Origin: Devosia sp. YIM 151766
GTDB taxonomy: Bacteria > Pseudomonadota > Alphaproteobacteria > Rhizobiales > Devosiaceae
NCBI RefSeq assembly: GCF_030285925.1
Contig: NZ_CP127251.1
Span: 2,418,001 to 2,482,000, forward strand
DNA: 64,000 nucleotides
Reading direction: 5' to 3'
In this document: one piece after another, positions 32,769 to 43,423 of the stretch
How the letters are laid out: each line of letters opens with the position of its first letter
How positions within the stretch are numbered: the stretch's first letter is position 1
Notes under the pieces: generated by a model
Database searches by the model: none
Told to the model about the DNA's origin: nothing
What the model saw: the letters and a program-made list of their open reading frames with translations, nothing else
Program-made: the position numbers and the translations under genes

Positions 32769-34745
32769 ATGACGAACACAGCCCAGCAGAACGATTTGGC
32801 CAATGCGATCCGGTCCCTGTCGATGGACGCGGTCGAGAAAGCCAATTCCGGCCATCCCGGCCTGCCGATGGGCTGCGCCGATATCGCCACCGTACTCTTC
32901 ACCAAGGTGATGAAGTTCGATCCCGCCGACAGCCATTGGGCCGATCGCGACCGCTTCATCCTGTCCGCCGGCCACGGCTCGATGCTGCTTTATTCCTCGC
33001 TCTACCTGCTGGGCTACGAGGACATGGATATCGAGCAGCTCAAGAATTTCCGCCAGCTCGGCTACAAGACCGCCGGCCATCCCGAATTCGGCCACGCCCA
33101 GGGCATCGAGACCACGACCGGGCCGCTGGGCCAGGGCCTGGCCAATTCGGTGGGTTTCGCCGTGGCCGAAGCCAAGCTCGCCGCCGAATTCGGCTCCGAC
33201 CTCGTCGACCATCATACCTGGGTACTGGCTGGTGACGGCTGCCTGATGGAAGGCATTTCCCAGGAAGCGATTTCGCTCGCCGGTCACCTCAAGCTCAACA
33301 AGCTGGTGCTGATCTGGGACAACAACAACATCACCATTGACGGCAAGGTGTCCAACGCCGACTCGACCGACCAGATCGCCCGCTTCCAGGCGGTGGGCTG
33401 GAACACTATCGAAATCGACGGCCATGACCAGAACGCCATCGAAAAGGCCCTGCTCGACGCCAAGAAGTCGACCGACAAGCCGACCCTGATCGCCGCCAAG
33501 ACCACGATCGGCTATGGCGCGCCCACAAAGGCCGGCAGCGAAAAGGTCCATGGCTCCCCGCTCGGGGCCGAGGAACTGGCCGGCGCCAAGGCGGCCCTGG
33601 GCATTGACTATCCGGCTTTCGAAATCCCCGCCGCGATCCTCGATGCCTGGCGCGCCGCCGGCAAGCGCAGCCAGAATATTCGCGGCGAGTGGGAAGCCCG
33701 TCTCGCCAAGTCGGACAAAAAGGACGAGTTCACCCGCCGCATGTCCGGCACGCTGCCCGCCGGCTTCGCCAAGGCCATGGCCGATTACAAGCGGAAGCTC
33801 GCCACGGACAAGCCCAAGGTCGCCAGCCGCAAGGCCAGCCAGATGGCGCTGGAAGTGATCAACAGCCATGTGCCCGAGACGCTGGGCGGTTCGGCCGACC
33901 TCACCGGCTCCAACCTCACCAATACGCCCGAGACCCTGCCTTTCCAGGCCGATAACCGCACCGGCCGCTACATGATGTACGGCATCCGCGAGCATGAAAT
34001 GGGCGCCGCCATGAACGGCGTGGCGCTGCATGGCGGCCTCATCCCCTATGGCGGCACCTTCCTGGTCTTCACCGATTATGCCCGCCCTTCCATCCGCCTG
34101 TCGGCGCTGATGGAGCAGCGCGTCATCTATGTGATGACCCACGATTCCATCGGCCTGGGCGAGGACGGTCCGACCCACCAGCCGGTGGAGCATCTGACCG
34201 CCCTTCGCGCCATTCCCAACCTACTGGTGTTCCGCCCGGCCGATGCCATGGAAACCGCCGAATGCTGGGAACTGGCAATGGAAACTGCCGACCGCCCCTC
34301 GATCCTGGCGCTGTCGCGCCAGAACCTGCCGGCGGTCCGCACCGAATATTCCGCCGAGAACAAGTCGGCCAAGGGCGCCTATAACCTGATCGGCCCCGCC
34401 GATGCCGATGCGGTGATCTTCGCCACGGGCTCGGAAGTGGCCATCGCCGTCGAGGCGCAGAAGCAGCTGACCGAGCAGGGCGTTGCCGCCCGCGTCGTCT
34501 CGGTGCCCTCGATGGAGCTGTTCGCCAAGCAATCCGACGCCTACAAGGCCGAAGTGCTGGGCAGCGCCAGGGCCCGCGTCGCGGTGGAAGCCGGCATCCA
34601 AATGAGCTGGAACAAGCTGCTCGGCGACAAGGGCCGCTTTGTCGGCATGCATTCGTTCGGCGCTTCCGGCCCCATCGACGACCTCTATGCCCACTTTGGC
34701 ATTACATCGAAGGCCGTTGTTGAAGCGGTCACCGGACAATTGTAA
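32769..34745 (+). CDS. tkt: transketolase
   Basis: 658 residues, full length. Thiamine diphosphate site [15 protein letters not shown] with the later NNNITIDG metal ligands, the pyrimidine-domain motif [14 protein letters not shown], and [15 protein letters not shown]. It moves two-carbon units between sugar phosphates, linking the pentose phosphate pathway to glycolysis. It leads a co-directional run tkt-gap-pgk-aldolase typical of alphaproteobacteria. Confidence 0.97.
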   Translation: MTNTAQQNDLANAIRSLSMDAVEKANSGHPGLPMGCADIATVLFTKVMKFDPADSHWADRDRFILSAGHGSMLLYSSLYLLGYEDMDIEQLKNFRQLGYKTAGHPEFGHAQGIETTTGPLGQGLANSVGFAVAEAKLAAEFGSDLVDHHTWVLAGDGCLMEGISQEAISLAGHLKLNKLVLIWDNNNITIDGKVSNADSTDQIARFQAVGWNTIEIDGHDQNAIEKALLDAKKSTDKPTLIAAKTTIGYGAPTKAGSEKVHGSPLGAEELAGAKAALGIDYPAFEIPAAILDAWRAAGKRSQNIRGEWEARLAKSDKKDEFTRRMSGTLPAGFAKAMADYKRKLATDKPKVASRKASQMALEVINSHVPETLGGSADLTGSNLTNTPETLPFQADNRTGRYMMYGIREHEMGAAMNGVALHGGLIPYGGTFLVFTDYARPSIRLSALMEQRVIYVMTHDSIGLGEDGPTHQPVEHLTALRAIPNLLVFRPADAMETAECWELAMETADRPSILALSRQNLPAVRTEYSAENKSAKGAYNLIGPADADAVIFATGSEVAIAVEAQKQLTEQGVAARVVSVPSMELFAKQSDAYKAEVLGSARARVAVEAGIQMSWNKLLGDKGRFVGMHSFGASGPIDDLYAHFGITSKAVVEAVTGQL

Positions 34746-34793
34746 GAGAGCCGCGCCTCCCTTTTTCTTTCTCCCGCCCTAGGAGCGTCTAAC

Positions 34794-35801
34794 ATGGCAG
34801 TTCGCATCGCCATCAATGGCTTTGGCCGCATCGGCCGCAATATCCTGCGCGCCATCATCGAATCGGGCCGCACCGATATCGAAGTCGTGGCGATCAACGA
34901 TCTCGGTCCGGTCGAGACCAATGCCCATCTTCTGCGCTATGACAGCGTACATGGCCGTTTCCCTCATGAAGTGATTGTCGATGGCGACAGTATCGATGCC
35001 GGCCGCGGCCCGATCCGGGTCACGGCGATCCGCGATCCGGCCGATTTGCCGCATGCCGAAATGCAGGTCGATATCGCGCTGGAATGCACCGGCATCTTCA
35101 CTTCCAAGGAAAAGGCCTCGGCCCATCTCAAGGCCGGCGCCAAGAAGGTGATCATTTCCGCCCCCGGCGACGGCGCCGATCTCACCGTGGTCTATGGCAT
35201 CAACGACCACCTGCTGGGCAAGGAACACGTGGTCATTTCCAACGGCTCCTGCACCACCAATTGCCTGGCGCCCATGGCCCTGGTGATGGATGACCTGGTC
35301 GGCATCGAAAAAGGCATGATGACCACGGTTCACTCCTATACCGGTGACCAGCCGACGCTCGACACCATGCATAAGGACCTCTATCGCGCCCGCGCCGCCG
35401 CCCTGTCGCAAATCCCGACCTCGACCGGCGCCGCCAAGGCCATCGGCCTGGTCCTGCCCCAGCTCAAGGGCAAGCTGGACGGCGTCTCCATCCGGGTGCC
35501 GACCCCCAATGTGTCGCTGGTCGATCTCAAATTCGTCGCGGGCCGCAACGTGACCGCCGAGGAAGTCAATGCCGCCCTGGTGGCCGCCGCCGACGGCAAG
35601 CTCAAGGGCGTGATGACCTATACGACCCATCCGCTGGTCTCGAGCGACCTCAATCACGACCCCCATTCCTGCACTATCCTGCTCGACCAGACCAAGGTGA
35701 TCGACGGCAATTTCGTCAACATCATGGGCTGGTACGATAATGAATGGGGCTTTTCCAACCGCATGGCCGACACCGCCGTCGCCCTGGGCAAGACGCTCTG
35801 A
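34794..35801 (+). CDS. gap: glyceraldehyde-3-phosphate dehydrogenase
   Basis: 335 residues. NAD-binding [10 protein letters not shown], catalytic [12 protein letters not shown] cysteine with its His in [10 protein letters not shown], and the C-terminal [13 protein letters not shown]. It oxidises glyceraldehyde-3-phosphate in glycolysis or runs in reverse. The first strand and the P-site ([13 protein letters not shown]) are standard. It is followed by a good intrinsic terminator. Confidence 0.97.
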   Translation: MAVRIAINGFGRIGRNILRAIIESGRTDIEVVAINDLGPVETNAHLLRYDSVHGRFPHEVIVDGDSIDAGRGPIRVTAIRDPADLPHAEMQVDIALECTGIFTSKEKASAHLKAGAKKVIISAPGDGADLTVVYGINDHLLGKEHVVISNGSCTTNCLAPMALVMDDLVGIEKGMMTTVHSYTGDQPTLDTMHKDLYRARAAALSQIPTSTGAAKAIGLVLPQLKGKLDGVSIRVPTPNVSLVDLKFVAGRNVTAEEVNAALVAAADGKLKGVMTYTTHPLVSSDLNHDPHSCTILLDQTKVIDGNFVNIMGWYDNEWGFSNRMADTAVALGKTL

Positions 35802-35825
35802 GCCGCCGGAAAGCGAATATGAAAG

Positions 35826-35848
35826 GGCGTCCTTCGGGGCGCCTTTTT
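35826..35848 (+). terminator. intrinsic terminator after gap
   Basis: GGCGTCC-TTCG-GGGCGCC with a TTCG tetraloop and one G-T pair, followed by five T. It separates gap from pgk, so pgk probably has its own promoter in the next 100 bases. Confidence 0.85.
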
Positions 35849-35949
35849 CGTTTGCGGCATCCATCCGCCAGACAGGCGCTTTTCACCCTTCCGCCATTCG
35901 TGGCACTCTGCTACCCCACGGCCAGAAATCACCACCCGGAGCCTGCACG

Positions 35950-37152
35950 ATGAGCGACAGCTTCAAGACCCTCGACGAACTCGATCTCTCGGGCAAGCGC
36001 GTGCTGCTGCGCGCCGACCTCAACGTGCCGGTAGCCGACGGCAAGGTCAGCGACGCCACCCGCATCGAGCGGCTGATGCCCACTATCCGCGAAATCGTCA
36101 AGAAGGACGGCAAGGTCATCCTGCTCTCGCATTTCGGCCGGCCCAAGGGGAAGGTGAACCCGGAATTCTCGCTGGAGCAGGTCTGCGCGGCGATCGCCAA
36201 CGAGACCGGCCATCCGGTGGGCTTCGTCGCCACCGACTGGACTGACGTGAGCGCCGCCCAAGAGGCCATCGACGCGGCGCCCGCCGGCTCGGTCCTGGTG
36301 CTGGAAAACACCCGCTTCCATCCGGGCGAGGAAGCCAATGATGTCGAGCTGGCCCAGCGCATGGCGAGCCTCGGCGATGTCTATGTGAACGACGCCTTCT
36401 CGGCGGCGCACCGCGCCCATGCCTCGACCGAGGCCTTGGCGCGCCTGCTGCCGGCGGCGGCGGGCCTCGCCATGCAGGCGGAACTGGAAGCGCTCGAATC
36501 CGGGCTGGGCAAGCCCAAAAAGCCGGTCGTCGCCATTGTCGGCGGCGCCAAGGTGTCCTCGAAGATCGACCTGCTGGAAAATCTGGTCACCAAGGTCGAT
36601 GGCCTGGTCATCGGCGGCGGCATGGCCAATACGTTCCTGTTCGCGCAGGGTCAGGGCGTGGGCAAGTCCCTATGCGAAAAGGACCTTGCCGACACCGCCC
36701 GCCGCATCATGGAAAAGGCCGAAAAGGCCAATTGCGCCATCATCCTGCCCATCGACGCGGTGGTGTCCTGGCACTTCAAGGCCAATTCGCCCACCCGCCT
36801 TTATGGCGTCGACGCCATCGATCCCGACGGCATGATCCTCGATATCGGCCCCTCCTCGATCGAGCGCATCAATGCCGTCATCGACGATGCGCATACCGTG
36901 GTCTGGAACGGCCCGGTCGGCGCCTTCGAAATGGAGCCTTTCGACGCCGGCACCGTGGCCATCGCCAGACATGTCGCCAAGCGCACCCATGACGGCCACC
37001 TGATTTCGGTGGCCGGCGGCGGCGATACGGTGAGCGCGCTGGCCCATGCCGGGGTCAAGGACCAGCTGACCTATGTTTCCACCGCCGGCGGCGCCTTCCT
37101 CGAATGGATGGAAGGCAAGCCCCTGCCGGGCGTGGAAGCGCTGAAGAAGTAG
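35950..37152 (+). CDS. pgk: phosphoglycerate kinase
   Basis: 400 residues from ATG at 35950 ([20 protein letters not shown]). Signature [12 protein letters not shown], substrate loop SHFGRPKG, and the C-terminal nucleotide loop [12 protein letters not shown]. It makes ATP from 1,3-bisphosphoglycerate. The frame is open 70 codons upstream through the gap terminator region, which is not coding. Confidence 0.97.
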   Translation: MSDSFKTLDELDLSGKRVLLRADLNVPVADGKVSDATRIERLMPTIREIVKKDGKVILLSHFGRPKGKVNPEFSLEQVCAAIANETGHPVGFVATDWTDVSAAQEAIDAAPAGSVLVLENTRFHPGEEANDVELAQRMASLGDVYVNDAFSAAHRAHASTEALARLLPAAAGLAMQAELEALESGLGKPKKPVVAIVGGAKVSSKIDLLENLVTKVDGLVIGGGMANTFLFAQGQGVGKSLCEKDLADTARRIMEKAEKANCAIILPIDAVVSWHFKANSPTRLYGVDAIDPDGMILDIGPSSIERINAVIDDAHTVVWNGPVGAFEMEPFDAGTVAIARHVAKRTHDGHLISVAGGGDTVSALAHAGVKDQLTYVSTAGGAFLEWMEGKPLPGVEALKK

Positions 37153-37214
37153 GGGAAACCTCATTCCGAGCCTCGCGCCGCGAGCCAAGCCGACCATTGG
37201 GCGCATCTTCCATA

Positions 37215-37281
37215 CAAGATTAGCCTTTCGTCGCATAACCGGAGGTCTAATCGCAAGCGCGCTGACGAAAGTCTAATCTTG
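37215..37281. promoter_or_regulatory. long inverted repeat upstream of the class I aldolase
   Basis: CAAGATTAGCCTTTCGTC (37215-37232) and GACGAAAGTCTAATCTTG (37264-37281) pair at 17 of 18 positions around a 31-base centre. That centre contains a third copy of the half motif (GTCTAATC). It lies 28 bases before the aldolase ATG. It could be a multi-site operator for a sugar-responsive repressor or a leader hairpin. Confidence 0.6.
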
Positions 37282-37308
37282 GGCCAGTTCATATCCGAGG
37301 CTAGACCG

Positions 37309-38337
37309 ATGACCAAATCGCTCAATGCGATCGCCCAGAAGCTCATGACGCCCGGCCAGGGCATTCTCGCCGCCGATGAATCGGAAGGCACGATCGGTAA
37401 GCGTTTTTCCAAGATCAACCTGCCCAATACGCTCGAATTGCGCCGCGATTATCGCGAGATGCTGTTCGGTGCCACCGAGGCGATGCAGAAATATATCTCC
37501 GGCGTCATCCTCACCGAAGAGACGTTGAAGCAGGAATCGGCCGGCGGCATCCCGTTCCGCGCCATCCTCGCCGATGCCGATTGCATTCCCGGCATCAAGG
37601 TGGATCGCGGCGCCTTCCCCATGCCCGGTGAATCCGGCGAGAAGATCACCGAGGGCCTCGACGGGCTGCGCCAGCGGCTCGAGCATTATGCCGAACTGGG
37701 CGCCGGCTTCGCCAAGTGGCGTGCCGTCATCACCATCAACGACATCGCCCCCACCCGCAACAATATCCGCGCCAATGCCCATGCGCTGGCCCGCTATGCC
37801 ATGCTCTGCCAGGAAGCCGGCATCGTGCCGATCGTCGAACCTGAAGTGGTGGGCGATGGCGAGCCGGGCAATCATTCCATGGAGCGCTGCGCCCAGGTGA
37901 CCGGCGACGTGCTGGAAAACGTGTTCAAGGAATTGCGGCTCGCCGGGGTCGATCTCGCCGGCATGCTGCTCAAGCCCAACATGGTCCTGTCCGGCGTCAA
38001 TTCGCGCGACCGTCCCTCGGTCGAGGAAGTGGCCCAGCGCACCGTGGAAGTGCTCAAGCAACACGTTCCCGCCGCCGTGCCGGGCATCGCCTTCCTGTCC
38101 GGCGGGCAGACCGACGAAGAAGCCACGGCGCATCTTTCGGCCATGAACAAGATCGCCGGCAAGCCCTGGCCGCTGACCTTCTCCTATGGCCGGGCATTGC
38201 AGAATGTCGCCCTGCGCGACTGGGCCGGCCGCCGCGAGAATTTCAGCACTGCCCGCCAGGCCTTCGCCCATCGCGCCCATATGAACTCGCTCGCCGCCCT
38301 GGGCGAATGGTCCAACAGCCTCGATCAGGCCGCCTGA
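37309..38337 (+). CDS. fructose-bisphosphate aldolase, class I
   Basis: 342 residues from ATG at 37309 (MTKSLNAIAQKLMTPGQG). Class I landmarks: GILAADESEGTIGKRF, VEPEVVGDGEPGNH, and the Schiff-base lysine in MLLKPNMVLSG, with FLSGGQTDEEA. It splits fructose-1,6-bisphosphate without metal. An upstream TTG ten codons earlier would fall inside the inverted repeat and is rejected. Confidence 0.95.
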   Translation: MTKSLNAIAQKLMTPGQGILAADESEGTIGKRFSKINLPNTLELRRDYREMLFGATEAMQKYISGVILTEETLKQESAGGIPFRAILADADCIPGIKVDRGAFPMPGESGEKITEGLDGLRQRLEHYAELGAGFAKWRAVITINDIAPTRNNIRANAHALARYAMLCQEAGIVPIVEPEVVGDGEPGNHSMERCAQVTGDVLENVFKELRLAGVDLAGMLLKPNMVLSGVNSRDRPSVEEVAQRTVEVLKQHVPAAVPGIAFLSGGQTDEEATAHLSAMNKIAGKPWPLTFSYGRALQNVALRDWAGRRENFSTARQAFAHRAHMNSLAALGEWSNSLDQAA

Positions 38338-38371
38338 TCCCATCCCTCCGACGTCCTCCCAACGTCGCTGA

Positions 38372-38402
38372 AGGCGCGTGCTTCCCCCCGAGGCACGCGC
38401 CT
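38372..38402 (+). terminator. terminator hairpin after the aldolase gene
   Basis: AGGCGCGTGC (38372-38381) and GCACGCGCCT (38393-38402) pair perfectly with an 11-base loop, followed by CGCTTTTA. It probably ends the glycolytic transcript. Confidence 0.7.
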
Positions 38403-38533
38403 CGCTTTTACCCGAGCGGCGCCGGCTGCGGCAGACCGCCATTGCCTCGATATCGCCCAGGTCCTATTTGGGGGCTGTCCCTTTATCGCCAAAATGGCCA
38501 AATAGGGAGCATTGCCTTTAATTCGGGACCGTC

Positions 38534-39136
38534 ATGGCGCCGCTTCTCTATCTCATCACCCCGGCCGATCCGGACCCGGTGCAGTTTCCGCGCCTATTGA
38601 TGGCCGCGCTGACCGGGCCGGAAATTGCCGCAATGCTGGTGCGCCGCGGCACGCTGGACGACGCGGCCTATGCAAGCCTCGCCGAGCGGCTGATCCAGAT
38701 CGGCCAGGCCGCCGGCGCCGCCGTGCTGCTGGAGGACGATGTGGCCCTGGTGCGCCGGCTCGGCGCCGATGGCGTCCACGTCACCGGCGGCGCCAAGGCC
38801 ATCAGCGAGGCGATTGCCGCGCTCAAGCCCGCCGCCATTGTCGGAGCCGGCAATATCCGCTCGCGCCACGATGCCATGAGCTTCGGCGAACTGGATGTCG
38901 ATTATGTGATGTTCGGCCCCTTGGGCGGCGCAGCCGACAAGCAGGCCGCCGAACTGGCGCAATGGTGGGCCCACACCTTCGAAGTGCCGGCGGTTTATTC
39001 CGACCCGGCCGCCAATATCGCGCTGCTGGCCGATCTCGAGACCGAATTCATCGCCCTGTCCGATTGCATCTGGAGCGATGCCGACCCGGCCGCCGCATTG
39101 GGCGATTTCGACCGGGCGGCGCGGGAGGAAGCATGA
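38534..39136 (+). CDS. thiamine-phosphate synthase-like TIM-barrel protein
   Basis: 200 residues starting MAPLLYLITPADPDP, with ALRLGADGVHVTGG-like LGADGVHVTGG and VDYVMFGPLGG, which correspond to ThiE substrate loops. In ThiE the loop reads GQxDxP and the phosphate site GPxxxTxTK; here these are altered (HVTGGAK, GPLGGAADK), so the enzyme may have a changed substrate or be a degenerate paralogue. It overlaps the next gene by four bases. Confidence 0.65.
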   Translation: MAPLLYLITPADPDPVQFPRLLMAALTGPEIAAMLVRRGTLDDAAYASLAERLIQIGQAAGAAVLLEDDVALVRRLGADGVHVTGGAKAISEAIAALKPAAIVGAGNIRSRHDAMSFGELDVDYVMFGPLGGAADKQAAELAQWWAHTFEVPAVYSDPAANIALLADLETEFIALSDCIWSDADPAAALGDFDRAAREEA

Positions 39137-40230
39137 TCGGATCAAGGCGCCTTCTCGCCGTCGCTTTGCTGTGCCTGCCGCTGCCGGTCCTCGCTCAGGA
39201 CGATGCGGCCGACCAGATCAGCACGGAAATCTTCGGCCCGCGCCATCCGGTAGATTATGCCTATGGTGCCTATCAGCTGGGCTATTACCTGACGGCGATG
39301 GAACTGGCCCTGCCCCGCGCCGAACAGGGCGACGCCGCCGCCCAGACGCTGATCGCCGAAATCTACGCCAAGGGCCAGGGCGTGGCACAAAATCCCGAGC
39401 GCGCCGCCGGCTGGTATCAACTCGCCGCCCGCAATGGCGACCGGCTGGCCATGTTCGAACTGGGCATGCTCTATCAGGAAGGCCTGGGCGTGCCCCGGAA
39501 TCGCGAGCGCGCCGCCGAATTGTTCAGCGCCGCCGCCGAAGCGGGCTATGTGCCCGCCAAATACAATATGGCGCTGCTGCATGTGGAAGGCATCTATGCC
39601 GAACCCAGCCTCGCCATGGCGGCGGAGCTGATGAAGCAGGCCGCCGAGGCCGAACTGCCCGAAGCCCAATATGATTATGGCGCCATGCTGCTCGAAGGCG
39701 CCGGTATGCCGCCCGATCTGGCGGCAGGCGCGCATTATATCGGGCTGGCCGCCGAACAGGGCCTGCTGGCCGCCCAGATCGATTATGCAACCCTGTTCTA
39801 TCTCGGACAGGGCGTCGACCGCGATCTCGAAGCGGCGGCATCCTGGTATGGCCGCGCCGCCGAGGGCGGCAATGCGGTGGCGCAGAACCGTTTTGCCAAG
39901 CTGCTGGCCGTGGGCGAAGGCATCCAGCTCGATCTGGAGGAGGCCGCCATGTGGCGGGCGCTGGCGCGCCGCCAGGGCCTGTCGGACCCATCGCTCGACC
40001 GCCTGCTGGTCTCCATTCCCGCCGATGGGCTGGCTCGCGCCGAGGAACGGGCCCGCTTCTGGCCCTCCGCCCCGCCCGGCGCCGATAGCGGGACGGTCAG
40101 CATCAATGCCCAGCCGGCAGCCGGACCGCCTATCCTGCCCAGTCCCATGGATGCCGAAAACGCCCCGGCGCCGGCCCCCGCGGACGAGGCCGAGCCCGAA
40201 GCGACGGAGCCCGAAGCGCAAGACCCTTGA
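39133..40230 (+). CDS. exported Sel1-repeat protein
   Basis: 365 residues. A signal peptide at about 1-21 (cleavage after LAQ) is followed by six to seven Sel1-like repeats, visible as GDAAAQTLIAEIYAKGQGVA, GDRLAMFELGMLYQEGLGVP and similar units every 36 residues. The Pro/Ala/Glu-rich tail ends PEAQDP. Such solenoids bind partner proteins in the periplasm. It is translationally coupled (ATGA) to the ThiE-like gene; partner unknown. Confidence 0.85.
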   Translation: MIGSRRLLAVALLCLPLPVLAQDDAADQISTEIFGPRHPVDYAYGAYQLGYYLTAMELALPRAEQGDAAAQTLIAEIYAKGQGVAQNPERAAGWYQLAARNGDRLAMFELGMLYQEGLGVPRNRERAAELFSAAAEAGYVPAKYNMALLHVEGIYAEPSLAMAAELMKQAAEAELPEAQYDYGAMLLEGAGMPPDLAAGAHYIGLAAEQGLLAAQIDYATLFYLGQGVDRDLEAAASWYGRAAEGGNAVAQNRFAKLLAVGEGIQLDLEEAAMWRALARRQGLSDPSLDRLLVSIPADGLARAEERARFWPSAPPGADSGTVSINAQPAAGPPILPSPMDAENAPAPAPADEAEPEATEPEAQDP

Positions 40231-40362
40231 ACCAGGGCTCTTTCTGGGGCAATAAGCCCGCCACATTTAAACCCAGCGACGGGACCTTCCGGGTCCATTG
40301 GCCGGACGGCAGCGGAAAACGCCGATGCCGGGCGGGTCGCATGAGCCAGCGAGCACTTTCCT

Positions 40363-41157
40363 ATGGCGCGTTCCGCCCTTCTCAACGTCATGGTCAATGC
40401 CGCCATCAAGGCCGGCAGGTCGCTGAGCCGCGATTTCAACGAGGTCGAGAACCTGCAGATATCGCGCAAGGGTCCGGCCGATTTCGTCTCCAAGGCCGAT
40501 CTGCGGGCCGAGCAGATCGTCTTTGACGAGTTGCGCAAGGCCCGCCCCACCTATGCCTTCCTGATGGAAGAAGGCGGCGAGGTCGCCGGCACGGACGGCC
40601 AGCATACCTGGATCGTCGACCCGCTCGACGGCACCACCAATTTCCTCCACTCCATCCCGCTTTTCGCCGTGGGCATCGCGCTGCAACGGGGCGACGAGAT
40701 CGTCGCCTCGGTGATCTATAATCCGATAATGGACGAGCTTTATACCGCGGAAAAGGGTGGCGGGGCCTGGCTGTCCGACCGCAAGCGCCTGCGCGTCGCC
40801 AGCCGCCGGCACCTGTCCGACGCCGTGGTCTGCACCGGCATCAAGACCCAGGGCACCGCCAACGATACGCTGCAATTGCGCCAATTGGCCGCCATCAACC
40901 CGGCCGTGGCCGGCATCCGCCGCTCCGGCTCGATCTGCCTCGACATGGCCTGGCTCGCCGCCGGCCGCTACGATGCGCTCTGGGAAGCCGGGCTCCAGCC
41001 TTGGGACGTGGCCCCGGGCCTGCTGATGGTGAAGGAAGCCGGGGGCCTGGTCACCGATTATGCCGGCCAGCCCGGATCGGTGTGGAACGGCCAGATCGTC
41101 GCCGGCAACGAGGCCCTGCAAGGCGCGTTGCTCAAGGCGCTGAAGCCGATCCAGTAA
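40363..41157 (+). CDS. inositol monophosphatase family protein
   Basis: 264 residues. Metal-binding motifs of the family: FLMEEGG, WIVDPLDGTTNFLH and the later WDVAPGLLMVKEAGG. It likely hydrolyses inositol-1-phosphate (SuhB type), though some members act on PAP or fructose-1,6-bisphosphate. The ribosome site is weak. It lies 130 bases after the Sel1 protein on the same strand. Confidence 0.92.
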   Translation: MARSALLNVMVNAAIKAGRSLSRDFNEVENLQISRKGPADFVSKADLRAEQIVFDELRKARPTYAFLMEEGGEVAGTDGQHTWIVDPLDGTTNFLHSIPLFAVGIALQRGDEIVASVIYNPIMDELYTAEKGGGAWLSDRKRLRVASRRHLSDAVVCTGIKTQGTANDTLQLRQLAAINPAVAGIRRSGSICLDMAWLAAGRYDALWEAGLQPWDVAPGLLMVKEAGGLVTDYAGQPGSVWNGQIVAGNEALQGALLKALKPIQ

Positions 41158-41319
41158 GCTGCTGAGCTCGTTGAAGGACGAGGCCGACCGCTGACCCGCT
41201 TCGCAAAGCCAGCGCGCGCGGTGTTGAAGGCCCTGTTAACCTTTTCCATTGTCACGCCTTTCACCCGCCTCTAGACTCGTGGCGGTTGATTTGTGCGCGA
41301 GGGGCTAGGTTCAGCAAAG

Positions 41320-42306
41320 ATGACGCAAGGTTACGATCCCTATCACCTCGCCAGCCCGGCCGTTTATCTGGTCAAGATCCTGATCTTTCTGGTGCTGGTG
41401 GGCCTGGTCGCCGCAATCCTGTTCTCCACCATCATCACCTTCTTCTGGGCCAATCCCTTCATCAATTCGCTGATCTTCTTCACCCTGGCGATCGGCATAT
41501 TTCTCAGCTTCCGGCAGGTTTTCCGGCTGTTTCCCGAGGTAAGCTGGGTCAATTCGCTTCAGGACGGCACCGTGACCACGGCGCGTCCGCCGATCCTGCT
41601 GGCCCCGGTGGCCGGCATTCTGCGCGAGCGGATCGGGGAAGCCATCATCACCCCCTCCTCCATGCGCTCGATCCTGGATTCGGTCGGCAACAGGCTGGAC
41701 GAGGCCAAGGACACCTCGCGCTATCTGACGGGCCTGCTGGTCTTTCTCGGCCTGCTCGGCACCTTTTACGGCCTCCTGGAAACCGTCACCTCGGTCAGCA
41801 CCGTCATCAACGCGCTCGACGTGACAGCCGGGGATTCGGCGACCCTGTTCACCAATCTGCGCGAAGGGCTCGTCGCCCCGCTCGGCGGCATGGGCACCGC
41901 CTTCTCGTCTTCGCTGTTCGGCCTGTCCGGCTCACTGGTGCTGGGCTTTCTCGATCTGCAGACCAGCCAGGCGCAGAACGCCTTCTATACCGATCTCGAA
42001 GACTGGATGACCTCGATGACCGAACTCGATCATCCGGTCACCGCCATGCAGGTCAATGCCGGCGGCCCCGACATCCAGGCCCTGATCGAACGCCTCGGCG
42101 CCAATACGCAGAACCAGAATTCCTCGCAGAACGCCATCCGGGCCATGGCCGAGCTGGCGCGCGGCATTGACGGGCTGGTCAAACATATCCGCACCGAGCA
42201 GGACGATCTGCGCCGCTATATCACCGAACAGGGCGAAACCAACAAGAAGCTGCGGGACCTGATCGAGGCCATGCTCAACGAAGCCGATAACGAGCGGCGG
42301 AGCTGA
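41320..42306 (+). CDS. MotA/TolQ-like membrane protein
   Basis: 328 residues from ATG at 41320. Membrane segments at about 20-45, 50-70, 150-170 and 205-230; the core LTGLLVFLGLLGTFYGLLETV matches the TolQ/ExbB/MotA channel helix. A C-terminal tail of about 90 residues is a soluble helix. It is paired with the OmpA/MotB-like gene three bases downstream, so the two should form a proton-driven unit anchored to peptidoglycan. The function is unknown; flagellar stator genes are not nearby. Confidence 0.8.
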   Translation: MTQGYDPYHLASPAVYLVKILIFLVLVGLVAAILFSTIITFFWANPFINSLIFFTLAIGIFLSFRQVFRLFPEVSWVNSLQDGTVTTARPPILLAPVAGILRERIGEAIITPSSMRSILDSVGNRLDEAKDTSRYLTGLLVFLGLLGTFYGLLETVTSVSTVINALDVTAGDSATLFTNLREGLVAPLGGMGTAFSSSLFGLSGSLVLGFLDLQTSQAQNAFYTDLEDWMTSMTELDHPVTAMQVNAGGPDIQALIERLGANTQNQNSSQNAIRAMAELARGIDGLVKHIRTEQDDLRRYITEQGETNKKLRDLIEAMLNEADNERRS

Positions 42307-42309
42307 TCC

Positions 42310-43335
42310 ATGCCGGGAGCCCGTTCCCGCCGGCGCCAGGAGGCCAATTACTGGCCCGGCTTCGTCGATGCGCTGTCGAGCCTGCTGCTCGTCATCATCT
42401 TCATGCTATCGCTGTTCATGCTGACCCAGTTTTTCCTCGGCCAGGAAATCCAGGGCCGCGATACCGCTTTGGCCCGGCTCAACAACCAGATCGCCGAACT
42501 GACCGAATTGCTGCAGCTCGAACGCGCCAATTCCGACGACCTGACCTCGCAATTGGCGACCCTCACCGCCACCCTGGCCGGCGCCGAGGCCGAGAACCAG
42601 AGCCTGGCCGGCCAGCTTGCCGGCATCGGCTCGGGACTGGGCGACCGCGACGACGCCATTGCCGGGCTGCAAGCGGACCTGATGGACGCCGAACGGCTAT
42701 CGGACGAGGCCAATGCGCAAGTCGCCCTGCTCAATCAGCAATTGGCGGCTTTGCGCATGCAGATCAGCGCCCTCGAAGCCGCCCTCGAAGCCTCCGAAGC
42801 CCGCGACACGGAAAGCCGCACCCAGATCGCCGATCTCGGCCGGCGGCTCAACCTGGCCCTGGCGCAACGGGTGCAGGACCTGTCCCGCTATCGCTCCGAC
42901 TTTTTCGGGCGGCTGCGGCAAATTCTCGAAACCCGCGCCGATGTGCGCGTCGTGGGCGACCGCTTCGTCTTCCAGTCCGAAGTGCTGTTCGATCCCGGCC
43001 AGGCCGATATCGCCAGCGCCGGCCTGCCCGAGCTCGACGCCCTGGCCGACGCCATTCTCCAGCTCGAGCAGGAAATCCCGCCCGACATCAATTGGGTGCT
43101 GCGCATTGACGGCCATACCGACAGCCGGCCCATCTCCAATGCGCGTTTCCCCTCGAACTGGGAATTGTCCGCCGCCCGGGCCATTTCGGTGGCGCAATAT
43201 CTGGTGCTCAAGGGCGTGCCCCCGGCCCGGCTCGTCGCCGCCGGCTTCGGCGAATTCGCCCCCCTCGATCCGGCCGAGAACGACGAAGCCTATCGTCGCA
43301 ATCGCCGCATCGAGTTCAAGCTGACCGAGGGGTGA
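42310..43335 (+). CDS. MotB/OmpA-like peptidoglycan-binding protein
   Basis: 341 residues. One N-terminal membrane helix with an acidic residue at its start (YWPGFVDALSSLLLVIIFML), like the proton-carrying Asp of MotB. A long coiled coil follows (about 48-195), then a C-terminal OmpA domain with DGHTDSRPISN and LSAARAISVAQYL. It would anchor the MotA-like partner to the wall. The pair lies upstream of pal, a different OmpA protein. Confidence 0.85.
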   Translation: MPGARSRRRQEANYWPGFVDALSSLLLVIIFMLSLFMLTQFFLGQEIQGRDTALARLNNQIAELTELLQLERANSDDLTSQLATLTATLAGAEAENQSLAGQLAGIGSGLGDRDDAIAGLQADLMDAERLSDEANAQVALLNQQLAALRMQISALEAALEASEARDTESRTQIADLGRRLNLALAQRVQDLSRYRSDFFGRLRQILETRADVRVVGDRFVFQSEVLFDPGQADIASAGLPELDALADAILQLEQEIPPDINWVLRIDGHTDSRPISNARFPSNWELSAARAISVAQYLVLKGVPPARLVAAGFGEFAPLDPAENDEAYRRNRRIEFKLTEG

Positions 43336-43423
43336 TTTCCGGCTCGCCGCCGGCGAAACAAAGCGCTCCAGTGGAACGATTTGGCGAAATCACGCCCGGA
43401 GCCATGCGGCACCATCGTGAACG

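Noticed and set aside
41320..43335. Zorya-like defence (ZorA/ZorB resemble MotA/MotB)
   Set aside because: No ZorC/ZorD or ZorE partner genes follow. The neighbours are pal and cpoB, core envelope genes with host-like composition.
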